DNA of 64,000 nucleotides from Cephalotus follicularis (GCA_001972305.1 BDDD01001826.1:75389-139388), one strand, 5' to 3'; positions 44,280 through 55,870 are shown, counted from the first letter of the stretch. Numbers and translations: made by a program. The notes: generated by a model not told the origin, from the letters alone.

Positions 44280-45528
44280 ATTTATAAATTGGGCTTGGAG
44301 CTTCATTTTGAGGTTAATGGATGTTCTCTTTTGTCTAGTGACAAAGAATTTATATGTGTTAGGATTTATATTTTGAATACTGATCACAACATGGCATTGT
44401 CGATTGAGCAAGGAACTAAAAGACAAAGAGAGAATAATGAGATTAATCAATCCTATACTTGGAATTACATATTAGGTCATCCTAGTACGGCGAGGATGTA
44501 AAAGTTGGTTAAGGGTGGTCGTTTACACATCCAGTACTTGGAGTTTTTTCCAGCATGTGAATCTTGCTTACTCAAAAAAATGACCAAATCTCCCTTCTCT
44601 GGTCAAGCAGTGAGGGCGGTGGATATACTGGGTTTAATCCACACCGACATTTTGTGGACCAATGTCTGTTAGTGCGCGAGGAGGATATCTTTACTTCATT
44701 ACTTTTACTGATGATTTATCATGGCATGGGCATGTGTTTCTGCTTATACACAAATCATATTCCTTTCATAGGTTCACGGAATTTAGACATGAAGTAGAGA
44801 AGCAAACAGGTAAGCCCATTAAAACTTGACGGTCAGATCGAGGGGGCGAATACATGTCCGCTGAATTCCAGGATTACCATAGAGATATGGGATTCTCTCA
44901 TAGTGGACACCTCCAGGAACACCACAGCATGATGGTGTGTCCGAATGGAGGAATCAGACCTTATTGAATATCGTCTTGCCCATGATGTCTTTTGCTGGTC
45001 TCCCTTCCTCCTTCTGGGGTCATGTGCCAGAAAAAACGACATATATTCTTAGCCGGATTCCTTCAAAATTTGTTCCCTCCACACCTTATCTAGTGTTTAA
45101 AGGGAGGAAACCTAGCGTAATCAATTTAAAGGTTTGGGGTTGTCCGGCTTATGTTAGAAGGTTGGAACGGAGTAAGTTGGAGGCACAATTAGATCTATGC
45201 CAGTTTGTGGCATATCCCAAAGAATTAATGAGATATTATTTCTACCATCCTAGCGAACAAAAGTTTTTGTTTTGCATAATGTTATTTTCCTGGAGAAGGA
45301 ATTCCTACTCGCAGTAAGCAGTGGGAGGTAAGTGTAACTAGAGGAGTTGCCACCGGGAGAAACGCCACAAAACGGAAAGGAATTAGAGGTTGGTATCTCT
45401 AGAGACACAGATGGAGTTAAATCCCATCATGAGATTGGATCTCATTTAGGCACTCCTCATATGAGGAGATCAGGCAGAGTTTCAACAGCAACCGATAGAT
45501 ATGGTTTTCTCGTCGATGGTAGGTTATA
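44280..45528 (+). pseudogene. Copia integrase and linker; RT deleted
   Basis: LGHPSTARM and a CESCLL-like zinc-binding block precede the core. Core blocks include FITFTDDLSWHGHVFLL, the EVEKQTGKPIK block, RSDRGGEYMSAEFQDY (second Asp region), then ILSRIPSKFVPSTPYLVF, NLKVWGCPAYVRRL and YYFYHPSEQKFLF. Many stops and shifts. The linker (ELPPGETPQNGKELE and MRRSGRVST) matches 25788-25940, but after VDGRLY at 45525 the sequence passes directly into the LTR, so RT and RNase H (about 1.6 kb) are deleted. Confidence 0.87.
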
Positions 45529-46394
45529 TTAGGGTGTCCTTGCGAGCCACGAGGAAACTATAGACTTATGTACTTTACATATGATACACTATTGAATCGT
45601 ACATTCTTAGTTCCATTCAGGTTCTATTGTGCATATTCAGTAAATATTTGCATTTTCTATACGTATTATCCCAAACCGTATCTACGGATCAGTTGATCAC
45701 CAAGTCAACTGAATACACATATAGCGCCATGTCGCTCGTGGGGTTGGATATCGTGCCTGAGAGGTTATGAGAATGAGATCCTTACTCCTTTATGACAGAA
45801 CGTTCCAAGTCATGGGTTCACTTTCTTAGGGAAATTGATGAACTGCAAAGACTTGTTGTGTTATGCTTGCTCTGAATTGTACATGAGGATGGATATTCTC
45901 ATTGCCATTTGGGTTTTACCATAAAGCTGATGAGAGGTAAGTGCTAGAGACATGACACTGAATCGACCAACCATAGGTTATCTATTTGGAGAGTCAACAC
46001 CTCTAACAATAGAGTTCCTATTATCTCGGTAGTGTTTAGTCAAAGGTGACTAGTAGATCATACGTGATTTACGTTGTGACCATAGACTTGAGCGGCTGGT
46101 GTTACATTAGGGTGTCCCTACAAGCCACGAGGAGGCTGCAATCATACGTACTTTACATATGACACACTCTTGAATCGTACATTCTTAGTTCCATTCGTGT
46201 TCTATTGGGAATATTTAGTAAATATTTTCATTTGCTATATGTATTATCCCATACTGACTCTACGGATCAGTTGATAACCAAGTCACTGAATACACATATA
46301 GCTCCCAATGGCTCGAGGGGTTGGATCTTGTGCTTGAGAGGTTATGAGAATGAGATCTTTACTCCCTTTTTATAGAACGTTCCAAGTCATAGGT
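45529..46394 (+). mobile_element. Copia LTR fragment with tandem duplication of its first ~578 bp
   Basis: Unit 1 (45529-46106) matches the start of the LTR at 27604-28190. At 46107 the LTR restarts (TTAGGGTGTCC) and runs to 46394, where the E LTR is inserted. Shared landmarks: ACTTTACATATGA, ACTCTACGGATCAGTTGAT-like and GAGGTTATGAGAATGAGAT, each present twice. Confidence 0.88.
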
Positions 46395-48791
46395 TGTAAC
46401 ACCCCCGGACGGCGGGATTCGTCAGAGGTCATAATACAGAACTTATCAAAACATAGCGTAACTTATCTGAACATGGCATAACTTTAACTGAACATAAATA
46501 TTACTTTATTAGCCAAAACGTGACAGTCATAGCATAACTGAAAAACTGTTCAAAATTTAAAACTGAACATAATTCAAAAGTCAAATACCGAAACATAAGC
46601 CAAAATAGCATATTGTTCATGAACACTAAAAAAAATCAAAGACACATAAGAATCACACTTCTAGGGATCCATGACATAAGGTGGCCAACTCTCATTCACA
46701 CATTCCCTCGCTGCTCCTTGTAACCTGCAGCATGGAAAACAAAACGAAGCTGAGTAAACCTTAGTACGGATAAGGAAAGAAAAAATAGTAAACAATAAGT
46801 TTAAAAAGCAGTAAGATTTCAATAAAAATTTATAACAGAAATCTTAAGCAACTAAAACAGTTTAATCATATTCGAGTTTCCATAAAGTACCAATTCTCAC
46901 ATCTTTCGAAACATTTACGAAACATTTCAAAATTATCATTTCATAATTGATTTGTCATATTGAGCCACATACATATCACATTTCATAACATAGATTGGCA
47001 AGGGAGGCGCTAATTCCACAGGCTCATTAGAATTGCAGTGTACGGCACTACACAAGTCAATTCTCACATATCATTTCATATCACATATCCATATACTAGA
47101 ATAGATTCATACGCCTCTATCATATATAGTGGATCCATAAATCCACCTCATGGGATTTATTCATAACATTCAGAGACGCCGTAGACTAATCACACCGCTA
47201 CGGAAGTGTCATGTCCCCGTGCCAGGCCTACGACATACCTATGGTACGGCCCATAGGTGGGTACAATACTCAGTATTCAATCGTTTAGAAAACATCACTT
47301 TAAAAACACATAAATGTGCTTTCTCAAAACATATTTGAAAATCGTTCACCAACGATATCATAACGTACATTTCATAGTCAAAATATCAACTCATTTATTT
47401 TTTGGGATAAAGAGATGACCATTTCATAACATATCGTAACGTATCTTAGCATAAGAATAAAGTCAGAAACATTTAATTTCATAAAATGTCAAAAACCAAC
47501 TTCATTTCTGAAATATAATCCAATTCATAAAATGAAGGAACATAACATAAAACAAAATTGATTTCAGTTTGATAATCCGATAGCCAAGGAAAGATAGAAA
47601 TCCGTACCTTATTCATTCACAAAAGCACTTACGGAAAGATTGTTAATTCAAACTCCCCTTTGAAACACAACAATATAAAAGACACCCAAAACCATTCATA
47701 TAAGGGTCTAATAAACATTAAAGACATTAAACAGACTTATTACAGTGTTTAGAAAAGACTTGGATTGATTCGGAGAACAAACGGAGCAAAACAGTTGAAA
47801 ACAGAAATTTTTCTGGGCAAAACAGCCAGCTGTCACAAAGCTCCAGTCGACTGTTGAAGCTTGGCAGCCGACTATTCAACAGGGCCAGCTGACTACTCAA
47901 CAGAAACAGCCAACTGCTTTCATATGACAGCCGACTGCTCAACCAAACCAGTTGAATGTTAAAAAAAAAAACAGCCAGCTGTTCTGGACGACAGAACAGC
48001 AGAAACTTGACGTTTTCAACACAAAAACTACCCAATCATGAATAACATCATACCAGAGCCATTTCAACATATACATGAGACATTATATGTGTTTAGATGA
48101 CACCAAAACACATAATTGACATGAGGAAGCATACAGGTAGTGATTAACATCAAGAGATATGGAAGAACCTTTAAACATATGCATATGTACAAGTCCAAAT
48201 TTTCTGTCCACTACCACTTGCAGACATTAAAACCAGATTATAACATGTCCATGGTGTTTAGAAAATACAGACATACATAGGAATACAATGATAGAACATA
48301 TACATGTAGGAATCAAAGCCAAGAGACTCTAACAACCTATTGAGCACAAACTGGATTTATAATAGCGTAGAAGTAACCATCACAGTAAGAATTACTGACC
48401 TGTAATGGTGTTAAAGACACTGAAAATAGCAGAGGAAACACTATAACACAGTGTCAACTGGCTGTACACAAAGACATAAGAGAGAAACCAAAAGAATGCA
48501 TGACTGCCTTAAACCAGCAAAAGAACATCATAATTTCATTGAACAACAAGTATTGAAATTACACAACAAACCTTACTTCATGCAGCAACTGATCCAAGAA
48601 CACAAAACACCCTTCTAAAAATGCAGAATTTGGCAGTGAGAGCACGAGAAACAAATGGTTTATCACAAAGCCTTGGCATTCTTAAAACATGAAGGAAAAG
48701 AGTGAATTAAGGGATAGATAAGGAATAAAAAGGGACAAAAATCGGATTAATATGGAAAGGGAAGATTGAAATTGAAAACGCGTGGGATTCA
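46395..48791 (-). mobile_element. E-type LTR, left piece (truncated)
   Basis: Plus-strand start TGTAACACCCCCGGACGGCG, same order as the D LTR, including the CCCCGTGCCAGGCC block, TCCGTACCTTATTC block and palindrome array (47823-47981). It ends within GCGTGGGATTCA, where B2 LTR sequence takes over. Its last roughly 312 bp are repeated at 53843-54150. No gene seen. Confidence 0.87.
47823..47985 (-). repeat. Palindrome-derived array in the E LTR, 21-bp period
   Basis: Unit starts at 47823, 47844, 47865, 47886, 47907, 47928 and 47949, all exactly 21 bp apart, then 47972. Sequences have drifted (CAGCCAGCTG, CAGTCGACTG, CAGCCGACTA, CAGCTGACTA, CAGCCAACTG), but the period is kept. The minus-strand frame remains open across it. 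Confidence 0.9.
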
Positions 48792-49791
48792 ATATTTACA
48801 CAATAACAATCATTTTTCATAATTAATATGGAAATTTGGGTCATGACAATCTACCCTCCTTACAAAAATTTTGTCCTCAAAATTTTTTATATATTAGACT
48901 TAAAAAGATGAGGGTACTCTTGTCTCATGGTGTCTTCCAACTCCCAGGTGGCTTCTTCAACTTCGTGGTTTTTCCATAAAACTTTTACTAACGGAATGGT
49001 CTTGGTCCGCAGGACTTGTTCTTTGTAATCCAAGATCTCCACTGGTTGCTCGTTGTATGACAAGTCTTCATGCACTTGAATAGGCTCAACTCTTAGAACA
49101 TGACATGGGTTGGCCATATATTTCTGTAGTAGCGATACATGGAATACGTTGTGTACATGAGATAGACTTGGTGGCAAGGCAAGCTTATACGCAACTTCTC
49201 CTATCTTTTCCAAAATCTCATATGGTCCAATGTATCAGGGACTAAGCTTTCCCTTCTTGCCAAACCGCATCACTCCTTTCCATGGTGATACCTTAAGAAA
49301 AATGTGATCCCCCACTTCAAACTGTAGCTCTCTCCGTCTCTTGTCTGCATAGCTCTTCTCTTTACTTTGCACCGTTAAGAGGCGTTTCCGTATCAGCTTC
49401 ACTTTTTCGGTAGTTACTCGTACCATTTCTGGTCCCAATAACTTCCGTTCTCCTACCTTTTCCCAACAGATAGGGGTTCGACATCTTCGTCCATAAAGAG
49501 CTTCAAAAGGTGTCATCTGTATGCTAGCTTGGAAACTGTTGTTGTAAGCAAACTCAACCAGAGTGACATGTTGTTCCCAATTCCCTTGGAAATCTATAAC
49601 ACAAGCACGTAACATGTCTTCCAATGTCTGTATAGTCCGTTCCGATTGCCTGTATGTTTGCGGATTGTACGCTGTACTGAAATTCAACCTTGTACCCAAA
49701 GCATTCTGTAAACTCTTCCAAAAGCGTGACGTGAAACGGGGATGTCAATCCGAAATGATCGATACCGGTACACCATGTAGTCTGATGATCT
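48792..49791 (-). pseudogene. B2: B-family integrase C-terminus, chromodomain and LTR start
   Basis: Minus strand. 49791 to 49235: integrase core part [53 protein letters not shown] and [20 protein letters not shown]; a stop near 49235. 49213 to 48887: [20 protein letters not shown], then chromodomain-like TIPLVKVLWKNHEVEEATWE and YPHLF. A purine tract (AAGGAGGGTAGAT) lies next to the LTR start at 48848 (sense TGTCATGACCC). Only about 56 bp of LTR remain. It supplies the chromodomain missing from B. The core is interrupted by H. Confidence 0.87.
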
Positions 49792-49966
49792 TGTAACGCC
49801 CGTAATTTTCGTGTATTGTAACTTCATGATGTAATAGTACCTTATTTGTGGAATTAATAAAAGTGATTGATTTTTTCGAATTTGATGATGTTTCCCAAAC
49901 TATGATATGTTGTTTTTAATCAATTTTACACTTGGAAGTGAGATTACTTGGTAATTATACTGGAGG

Positions 49967-50120
49967 CAGTCGACTGGTACAAAAAAACTAGCCGACTGGA
50001 TGGCTGCATATGGGAGCAGTCGACTGGTAGGATTGACCAGTCGAATGGCCAATGGTTGAGCCACGTGGTAACGGCCTGCTAAGCGAGCAGCCGGCTGCTG
50101 GGTGTAGGCAGCCGACTGGA
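49967..50120 (+). repeat. Palindrome cluster 1 in solo LTR H (upstream of TATA)
   Basis: CAGTCGACTG at 49967-49976, then TAGCCGACTG, CAGTCGACTG, CAGTCGAATG, CAGCCGGCTG and CAGCCGACTG. It lies upstream of the TATA-like box, as cluster 1 does in G. Confidence 0.88.
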
Positions 50121-50354
50121 TCATGCTCTGTTTGTTGCATGTGACAGAAATCACATGTTGCAACTGACATTGGAAGTGGGTGCCATCTGTGCCTCATGCA
50201 GCCGAAAGAATGGAAGAAGGAGACACCTGTGGATCATTCAAGACTTCATGGGGCAGAGGAATTGACTTTGTGTGTGTGTGCATGCATGTGAGTGGGAGAG
50301 TGTGGCATTTAGTGCCATGTGAGGAGGGAAGGAAGAAAAGGAGGAAAGGCTCTG

Positions 50355-50363
50355 TATAAAAAA
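50355..50363 (+). promoter_or_regulatory. TATA-like box of solo LTR H
   Basis: TATAAAAAA, the clearest core promoter motif among these LTRs, about 245 bp before the donor-like site at 50608. It predicts transcription start near 50385-50395. Confidence 0.6.
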
Positions 50364-50608
50364 TGTCCCACTCACTCCCTTTCGTCCTGGTACTGGAAGG
50401 ACAAAGAACCAGAGAGAATTGTAGAGAGAAACCACAAGAAAGAGGGAAAAAGAGTGTTTTTACCATTGTTGAAGCTTGGAGCTCGAGTTGGAGCTGTTGG
50501 GCTGTTCTTGGAGCTGTTGGGCTTGGAGTGGGAGCTTCTGGGGAGCTCAGAACGTCACTGATTGGAACGCAAAGGGTGGACTTACAGATTCCTAACTTGG
50601 AATCAAAG

Positions 50609-52213
50609 GTAGGGGAAGTTGTAATGGTGTTTTGAGTTTAAAGTTACTGCATGCTTCATGAATCAAAATGCCTGGTTGTATGAGTTATAACTACTGAGTT
50701 TAGAATGTGGTTACTAGTGTTTCCCGTTGGTTATGCTTGCTACTGTGAATCAAATGTGATTAAGTGTATGCATGTTGAACCTTAACATGGAATTGGTTTA
50801 CATGTTGTAATGTGTGTTTGACGTGTTGTTATATGGATGATATGACAACCTGTGGTTATATTCCTATCCCTGAGCTTGATTTATCTGCTTACCATGATTC
50901 GTTGGAGTAGTTAAATCGATTTGCATGCCACTGGTTCGCAGCGTAGCCGACTTTCGAAGGAAAACAGTCGACTACTCAATGAGATCAGTCGACTGTCAAT
51001 GGAAAGCAGTCGACTGTTCATACTCTTCCTGCCCAGAAAATGGTGGAAAGTGTAACCTGGGTACTGTTTTTGAATGAGAGTGCATTAACAGTCGACTGTT
51101 GAAGAATAACAGTCGACTATCTAAATGGACAGTCGACTGGTAGGAGGAACCAGCCGACTACTGATATTGCTCGACCCAGAACAGTCGACTGGGAAGGATA
51201 CCAGCCGACTGGTTGGACTGCTGTTTGCCTAAAACGATGCGAAACGATCCCGATTCCTGCTAGGATGCATTTGAGCATTTGTATGCATTGCATATGTACT
51301 GTTTACTGCCTGTTTTGTACTGTTTGTACTCGAATTATGATCTCTACTGTGTTGTTACTTTAGAAATGCATATGTGAATTGAAACTGCTATTTTGAGTAC
51401 AAAACGAATATTGATATCGTATTTTCAAACATCTTTGGAAAGCGATTTCCACTACTGAAACTGTTTAAAAAGTATTTTCTACTGAAAATGCAATATTTCA
51501 AATGTTGTCACTTTTGAAACATTTTGGAAATAACCTGCCTGTTGTGGATCTAAACGATCACTACTGTCCTGTTTACTGTATTGCTACTGCTTGAATTCAC
51601 TGTTTGCTCTGTGAATTGTTATGTGTTTGTGCTTGAGCCACTAGTTGCATGGCGGAGGCTGCCAGCGCCGTCTAGTGGTAGGGTTGTCCTAGGGGCCAGG
51701 AGCATGGCTAGGTAACTCACTGTACGCTCGGTTGCCTGGAGCAGGGACCGGAGTGGGAGTGTAGCGTGGGGCCAGGAGTTGGCGGCGCTACACATACTGC
51801 CTGTTGTGGTCCTATTTGGACATCCTGTACTGCCTGTTGGTCCTTCTCGAACATTACTGTGTTTGTTGATGTAGCCCTGGCCTGGCTACTACTGTACTGT
51901 TCCTGCATACACATATTTTCTTATATATGTACTCACTGCTATTTTACTGTACTACAAAATATATATATTTCTCATATATATATATAAACTGGTTACTACT
52001 GTACTGTTCCTGCATACGTATATTTTCTTATATATGTATCCACTGATATTTACCGTACTGTTAAATATATATATTTTCGTATATATATAAACTGGAATTT
52101 TTACTGTACTGCATCATCCATGCATCCATATCATGACATGCATTTAATTTTAATCCCGGACTGCTTTTATGACTTATCCAAGTGAGGACAAAGGCTAACC
52201 CCCTACTTTACAG
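50609..52213 (+). other. Putative intron inside solo LTR H
   Basis: Donor-like CAAAG|GTAGGGG at 50608/50609 after CCTAACTTGGAA. Acceptor-like GGCTAACCCCCTACTTTACAG ends at 52213, followed by ATTGATGCAG. Same signals as in A, G and F. Confidence 0.45.
50965..51215 (+). repeat. Palindrome array 2 in solo LTR H, 21-bp period
   Basis: Starts at 50965, 50986 and 51007 (21 bp each); then 51089, 51110, 51130 and 51151 (21, 20, 21); then 51182 and 51202 (20). Forms: CAGTCGACTG, CAGTCGACTA, CAGCCGACTA and CAGCCGACTG. It lies inside the putative intron, as in G. Confidence 0.92.
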
Positions 52214-52594
52214 ATTGATGCAGTGGACCTGTTCGATTGGCCTGGACGAAGAGCAAGTTTTATGTTGTTCTTAGTTTTACTACTCTCCTGTTTGTAATAA
52301 CTGATGTTGTTAAGGGGTTACTGATGTATCATTCTTAAGGATGTAATTTATGATGGGATTTAAACTTGTACTGTGATCACGCTCCGTTTTGTGGGCGATT
52401 AACAATGTTGGGTTGTTTTGGGTAGCGTGTAGTATGGGATGTACACTACGGGTTTTACAGCTTATGGATGTTAATGCTTCCGCAACTGAATTCTGGTTTA
52501 AAGTTTTAAATTTTATGGTTTTTACATGAGCTGTATTTTATGTGTTAATTGCCTTTACTGCTTAAATGTCGTTTCTCTTAAACGGGGTGTGACA

Positions 52595-52678
52595 GATCTC
52601 TTGTTCATAAATCCTTGCTAGTTGACTAAATGAATGACTGTCTTTGATCGGTAGAAAATGAGCTGATTTCGTTAACCT
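52595..52678 (-). pseudogene. B2 integrase core fragment, right of solo LTR H
   Basis: Minus-strand reading matches B near 19360-19450 (LTKSxHFLPIKDSHSL-type block and the following ...RIYEQEI). It ends abruptly at about 52678, so the rest of B2 (HHCC domain, RT, gag, 5' LTR) is absent. Confidence 0.82.
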
Positions 52679-52990
52679 TAAGCGTCTATGTAAAAGCCTT
52701 CACAATCATCACAGTTTACACATAAAGCGTTGCCACTTTGCATTAAGCGTAGACGGTTTATGCCTAAGGCGTCGACATTTTAATCCTTAAAACTCGCCAT
52801 TTACATACCAAAGCGTCGGCAGTTGGAACTTAAGCGTCGGCGCTTAAGGAGTTCTTGCAAATTTCCAGGAACAGCACATAAACCGAGCGTGCTTACCTTC
52901 TTGTCAAATCCAATCCAAATTAGCATGCAATTACATATTGACTATCAATACACATAATACGGTTATATGTTCAAAACATATCAAAACCCC
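52679..52990. mobile_element. Unassigned LTR-like fragment with TCGACG motifs
   Basis: About 310 bp carrying motifs such as AAGCGTAGACGG, AGGCGTCGACATT and AAGCGTCGGCGCTTAA at 20-30 bp intervals, like other LTR clusters here. It matches none of the other LTRs closely in this window. It is bounded by B2 on the left and Cassandra on the right. No gene. Confidence 0.55.
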
Positions 52991-53171
52991 CACTTAAGTG
53001 TGGGCAAGAGGAAAGGGCTATCCATGAGATGGAGTCGCCCTTGTGACAGGAATGAACCGGATCCATCGAAATAGGGGAAAGTATGGAAAGTATGGCTGTG
53101 CTATATAAGAAATGATCCTTGAACCTAATTACATAAGGCGCGTTTTGATGGATTGGCTGAGGAGTTAGTGG

Positions 53172-53237
53172 AAACTCCAAAGTTAAGCGTGCTGCGCTCA
53201 GGGCAAAACCAGGATGGGTGACCTTCTAGGAAGTCTG
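53172..53237 (+). other. 5S rRNA-derived segment in Cassandra LTR1
   Basis: AACTCCAAAGTTAAGCGTGC, then after a diverged stretch AGGATGGGTGACC and GGAAGTC follow the order of plant 5S rRNA, covering the A-box/intermediate element and an exact C-box-like AGGATGGGTGACC. These are RNA polymerase III internal promoter elements in 5S genes. Confidence 0.88.
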
Positions 53238-53651
53238 ACCAATCCATCAATTAGGACAAAACCGTGATGGTCCACATGGGAACGCGGATGTATGGGCACT
53301 GTATGTTCTGCGTGGGACAAAAGTGGACAATTTCTCATATGGTTAAGGATCGGGTCCTTACAATTGGTGGTATCAGAGACGGACCCCCTCCAGTAGATGT
53401 TGTTCGGGGACGAACCAGGCGGAAGCTGGTGGGCCTGTGACACACCAATTAAGTGTGGGCAAGAGGAAAGGGCTATCCATGAGATGAAGCCGCAAGGAGG
53501 AAAGGGCTATCCATGAGATGGAGCCGCCCTTGTGACAGGAATGAACCAGATCCATCGAAATGGGGGAAAGTATGGCTGTGCTATATAAGAAATGATCCTT
53601 GAACCTAATTACATAAGTCAGCTTTTGATGGACTGGCTGAGGAGTTAGTGG

Positions 53652-53717
53652 AAACTCCAAAGTTAAGCGTGTTGTGCTCAGGGCAAAACCAGGATGGGCG
53701 ACCTCCTGGGAAGTCTG
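53652..53717 (+). other. 5S rRNA-derived segment in Cassandra LTR2
   Basis: Same arrangement as LTR1: AACTCCAAAGTTAAGCGTG, then AGGATGGGCGACCTCCTGGG and AAGTC. The C-box has one change (GGGCG for GGGTG), while the following CCTCCTGGGAAGTC fits 5S better than LTR1. Confidence 0.87.
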
Positions 53718-53842
53718 ACCAATCCATCAATTAGGACAAAACCATGATGGTCCATGTGGAAACGCAGATGTATGGGCACTGTATGTTCTACGTGGGACAA
53801 AAGCGGACAATTTCTCATGTGGTTAAGGATCGGGTCCTTACA

Positions 53843-54510
53843 AGAGAGAAACCAAAAGAATGCATGACTGCCTTAAACCAGCAAAAGAACATCATAATTT
53901 CATTGAACAACAAGTATTTAAATTACACAACAAACCTGACTTGATGCAGCAACTGATCGAAGAACACAAAACACCCTTCGAAAAATGCAGAATTTGGCAG
54001 TGAGAGCAAGAGAAACGAATGGCTTATCACAAAGCCTTGGCATTCTTAAAACATGAAAGAAAAGAGTGAATTAAGGGATAGATAAGGAACAAAGGGGGAC
54101 AAAAATCGGATTAATATGGAAAGGGAAGATTGAAAACGCATGGGACTCATGAAGGAAGGAGAGTTACGGGAGGGAGGGAGGAGAAGAAAGGAAAGAATAA
54201 GGAAAAAGAAAATAAAAGAAAAATATAAAGAAAATAAAAGAAATGAATTTTATAATAAAAGAAGTGTTTTAATAATTTTAAAAGTTGTAAAATAAAATAA
54301 ATTTTAGATAAAATTAAAAGAGATATAAACATAGGCCCAACCCAACAATGCATTAACATATCCAAAATCCAGGCTAGTATCAAACAGCCCAAATCACATA
54401 AACCCTGAACACAGGGCAACCGGGCTTAAAATTAAAACAAATTAAAAATCCCGAAAACAAAAAAATATATAAAAGTCCGTAACACATATACGAACAAGCA
54501 GGGTATTACA
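53843..54510 (-). mobile_element. E 3' LTR, outer piece (truncated)
   Basis: Begins AGAGAGAAACCAAAAG directly after Cassandra and ends GCAGGGTATTACA at 54510. Its first roughly 308 bp repeat 48479-48790 with few differences. It holds a GGAAGG/AAAGAAAA-rich stretch (54130-54240). No gene. Confidence 0.88.
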
Positions 54511-54530
54511 TCCACCCCCCCTTAAAAGAA
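54511..54530 (-). promoter_or_regulatory. E polypurine tract
   Basis: Minus strand TTCTTTTAAGGGGGGGTGGA, directly beside the LTR end, equivalent to D. Confidence 0.88.
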
Positions 54531-54543
54531 TTTCGTCCCGAAA

Positions 54544-55870
54544 TCACAAACATACACATACCTCAAGCAAACAAGTGCGGATATCGCTCCTAATATGCTC
54601 CTCCAGCTCCCACGTGGCCTCACGTTCGGGATGATTCTTCCAAAAAACTTTCACAAAAGAAACGGTCTTGCTACGTGTCACCCGCTCCTGTCTGTCCAGA
54701 ATAGCCTCGGCCTCCTCGTCACAAGATAGATCCTCCCGAATACTGTCCCACGGATAGTGAACCACATGCAGGGGATGATACTGATAGCCTCTCAGCAAAG
54801 ACACGTGGAACACGCTATGGACGTGTGCTAACTGCGGAGGCAAAGATAACCGGTAAGCAACCGTGCCTAAATTCTCCAGAACTTCGAGAGGCCCGATAAA
54901 CCGTGGACTCAACTTTCCTTTCAGCCCAAAACGTCAGACTCCTTTCCAAGGTGAAACTTTCAAGAACACATGTTCACCTACCTTGAACTCCAAGTCCCTC
55001 CGATGTCCGTCCGCATAACTCTTCTGTCAAGATTCAGCTGCTTTAAATCTCTCCCTTGCTATTGCCACTTTATCCGTAGTGATCTGCACTAGCTCGGGTC
55101 CCTCGATAACTCGCTCTCCAACATCATCCCAACATGTCAGAGCTCGACACTTCCTCCCATTAAGAGCTTCAAACAGATCCATACCGATACTAGCGTGCCA
55201 ACTGTTATTGTAGGCAATCTCTACCAAGCTCAAATACTCATCCCAGTTCCCAGTCCAATCCAACGCATAAGACCTCAACATATCCTCTAAGGTCTGGATG
55301 GTCCTCTCACTCTGCCCATCTGTCTGTGGGTGGAAAGTTGTACTATAACTGAGCCTAATACCCCAAGCTTTCTGAAACCCTTTCCAAAACCGTGAAGTGA
55401 AACGAGGATCCCTATCCGAAACAATGGATACCAGAGTCCCATGTAGTCTCACTATCTCCTGCTGAAACACCTCAGCCAAACGATCAATAGAGAAGTCCTC
55501 TCGGATAGCCAAGAAGTAAGCTGATTTAGTCAAACGATCCACTATTACCTAGATAGCATCATTCCTTCTGAAAGTTCTCGGCAAACCTGTCACAAAATCC
55601 ATTGGTATGCTCTCCTAATTCCATACGGGAACTTCCAAGGGCTGTAACAAACCACTAGCACGCTGGTGCTCAATCTACACCTGTTGATAGATCAAACACC
55701 TTCCAACATACTTCGCTACATCCCTTTTCATTCCATTCCACCAGAACTTCTTCTTCAAGTCTCTATACATTTTTGTAGAACCCGGATATATAGAAAATGG
55801 AGAACTGTGTGCCTCTGACAAAACAGCATCTCTGATAGAAGAATCCGACGGAACACACAACCGATTACCC
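54544..55870 (-). pseudogene. E integrase with chromodomain-like C-terminus
   Basis: 55860 to 55675: [17 protein letters not shown] and RCLIYQQV, where a zinc-binding Cys has become Tyr. 55542 to 55027: [34 protein letters not shown] (Asp intact), [15 protein letters not shown] and FEALNGRKCRALTC. After stops near 55550 and 55026, 54912 to 54544 gives [20 protein letters not shown] and the chromodomain-like [20 protein letters not shown]. Broken but close to D. Confidence 0.88.

Larger units (their letters stand above)
49792..52594 (+). mobile_element. Solo LTR H (2803 bp) with perfect TSD
   Basis: Begins TGTAACGCCCG and ends AACGGGGTGTGACA; flanked by GATCT at 49787-49791 and 52595-52599. 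Inserted in the B2 integrase, whose frame resumes at 52595. Contains TATA-like TATAAAAAA at 50355-50363, the conserved donor-like block, palindrome clusters on both sides of it, TA-rich tracts (51958-52090) and the acceptor-like block. No coding region beyond chance ORFs. Confidence 0.93.
52991..53842 (+). mobile_element. Cassandra-type miniature LTR retrotransposon (TRIM)
   Basis: Two direct repeats (LTR1 about 52991-53362, LTR2 53436-53842) flank only 73 bp. LTR2 runs from TGTGACACACC to GGGTCCTTACA. A PBS (TGGTATCAGAGA, 53368-53379) follows LTR1 and a purine-rich GCGGAAGCTGGTGGGCC precedes LTR2. Both LTRs carry 5S rRNA-like sequence, the hallmark of Cassandra. There is no coding capacity, so it would depend on proteins from other elements. 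LTR2 has a roughly 43-bp internal duplication (AAAGGGCTATCCATGAGATG twice). The LTR1 start is degraded. Right flank AGAGA. Confidence 0.9.

Noticed and set aside
53172-53237. Genuine 5S rRNA gene
   Set aside because: Only part of the 5S sequence is recognisable, it is diverged in the middle, and it lies in direct repeats around a PBS, which is the Cassandra arrangement.
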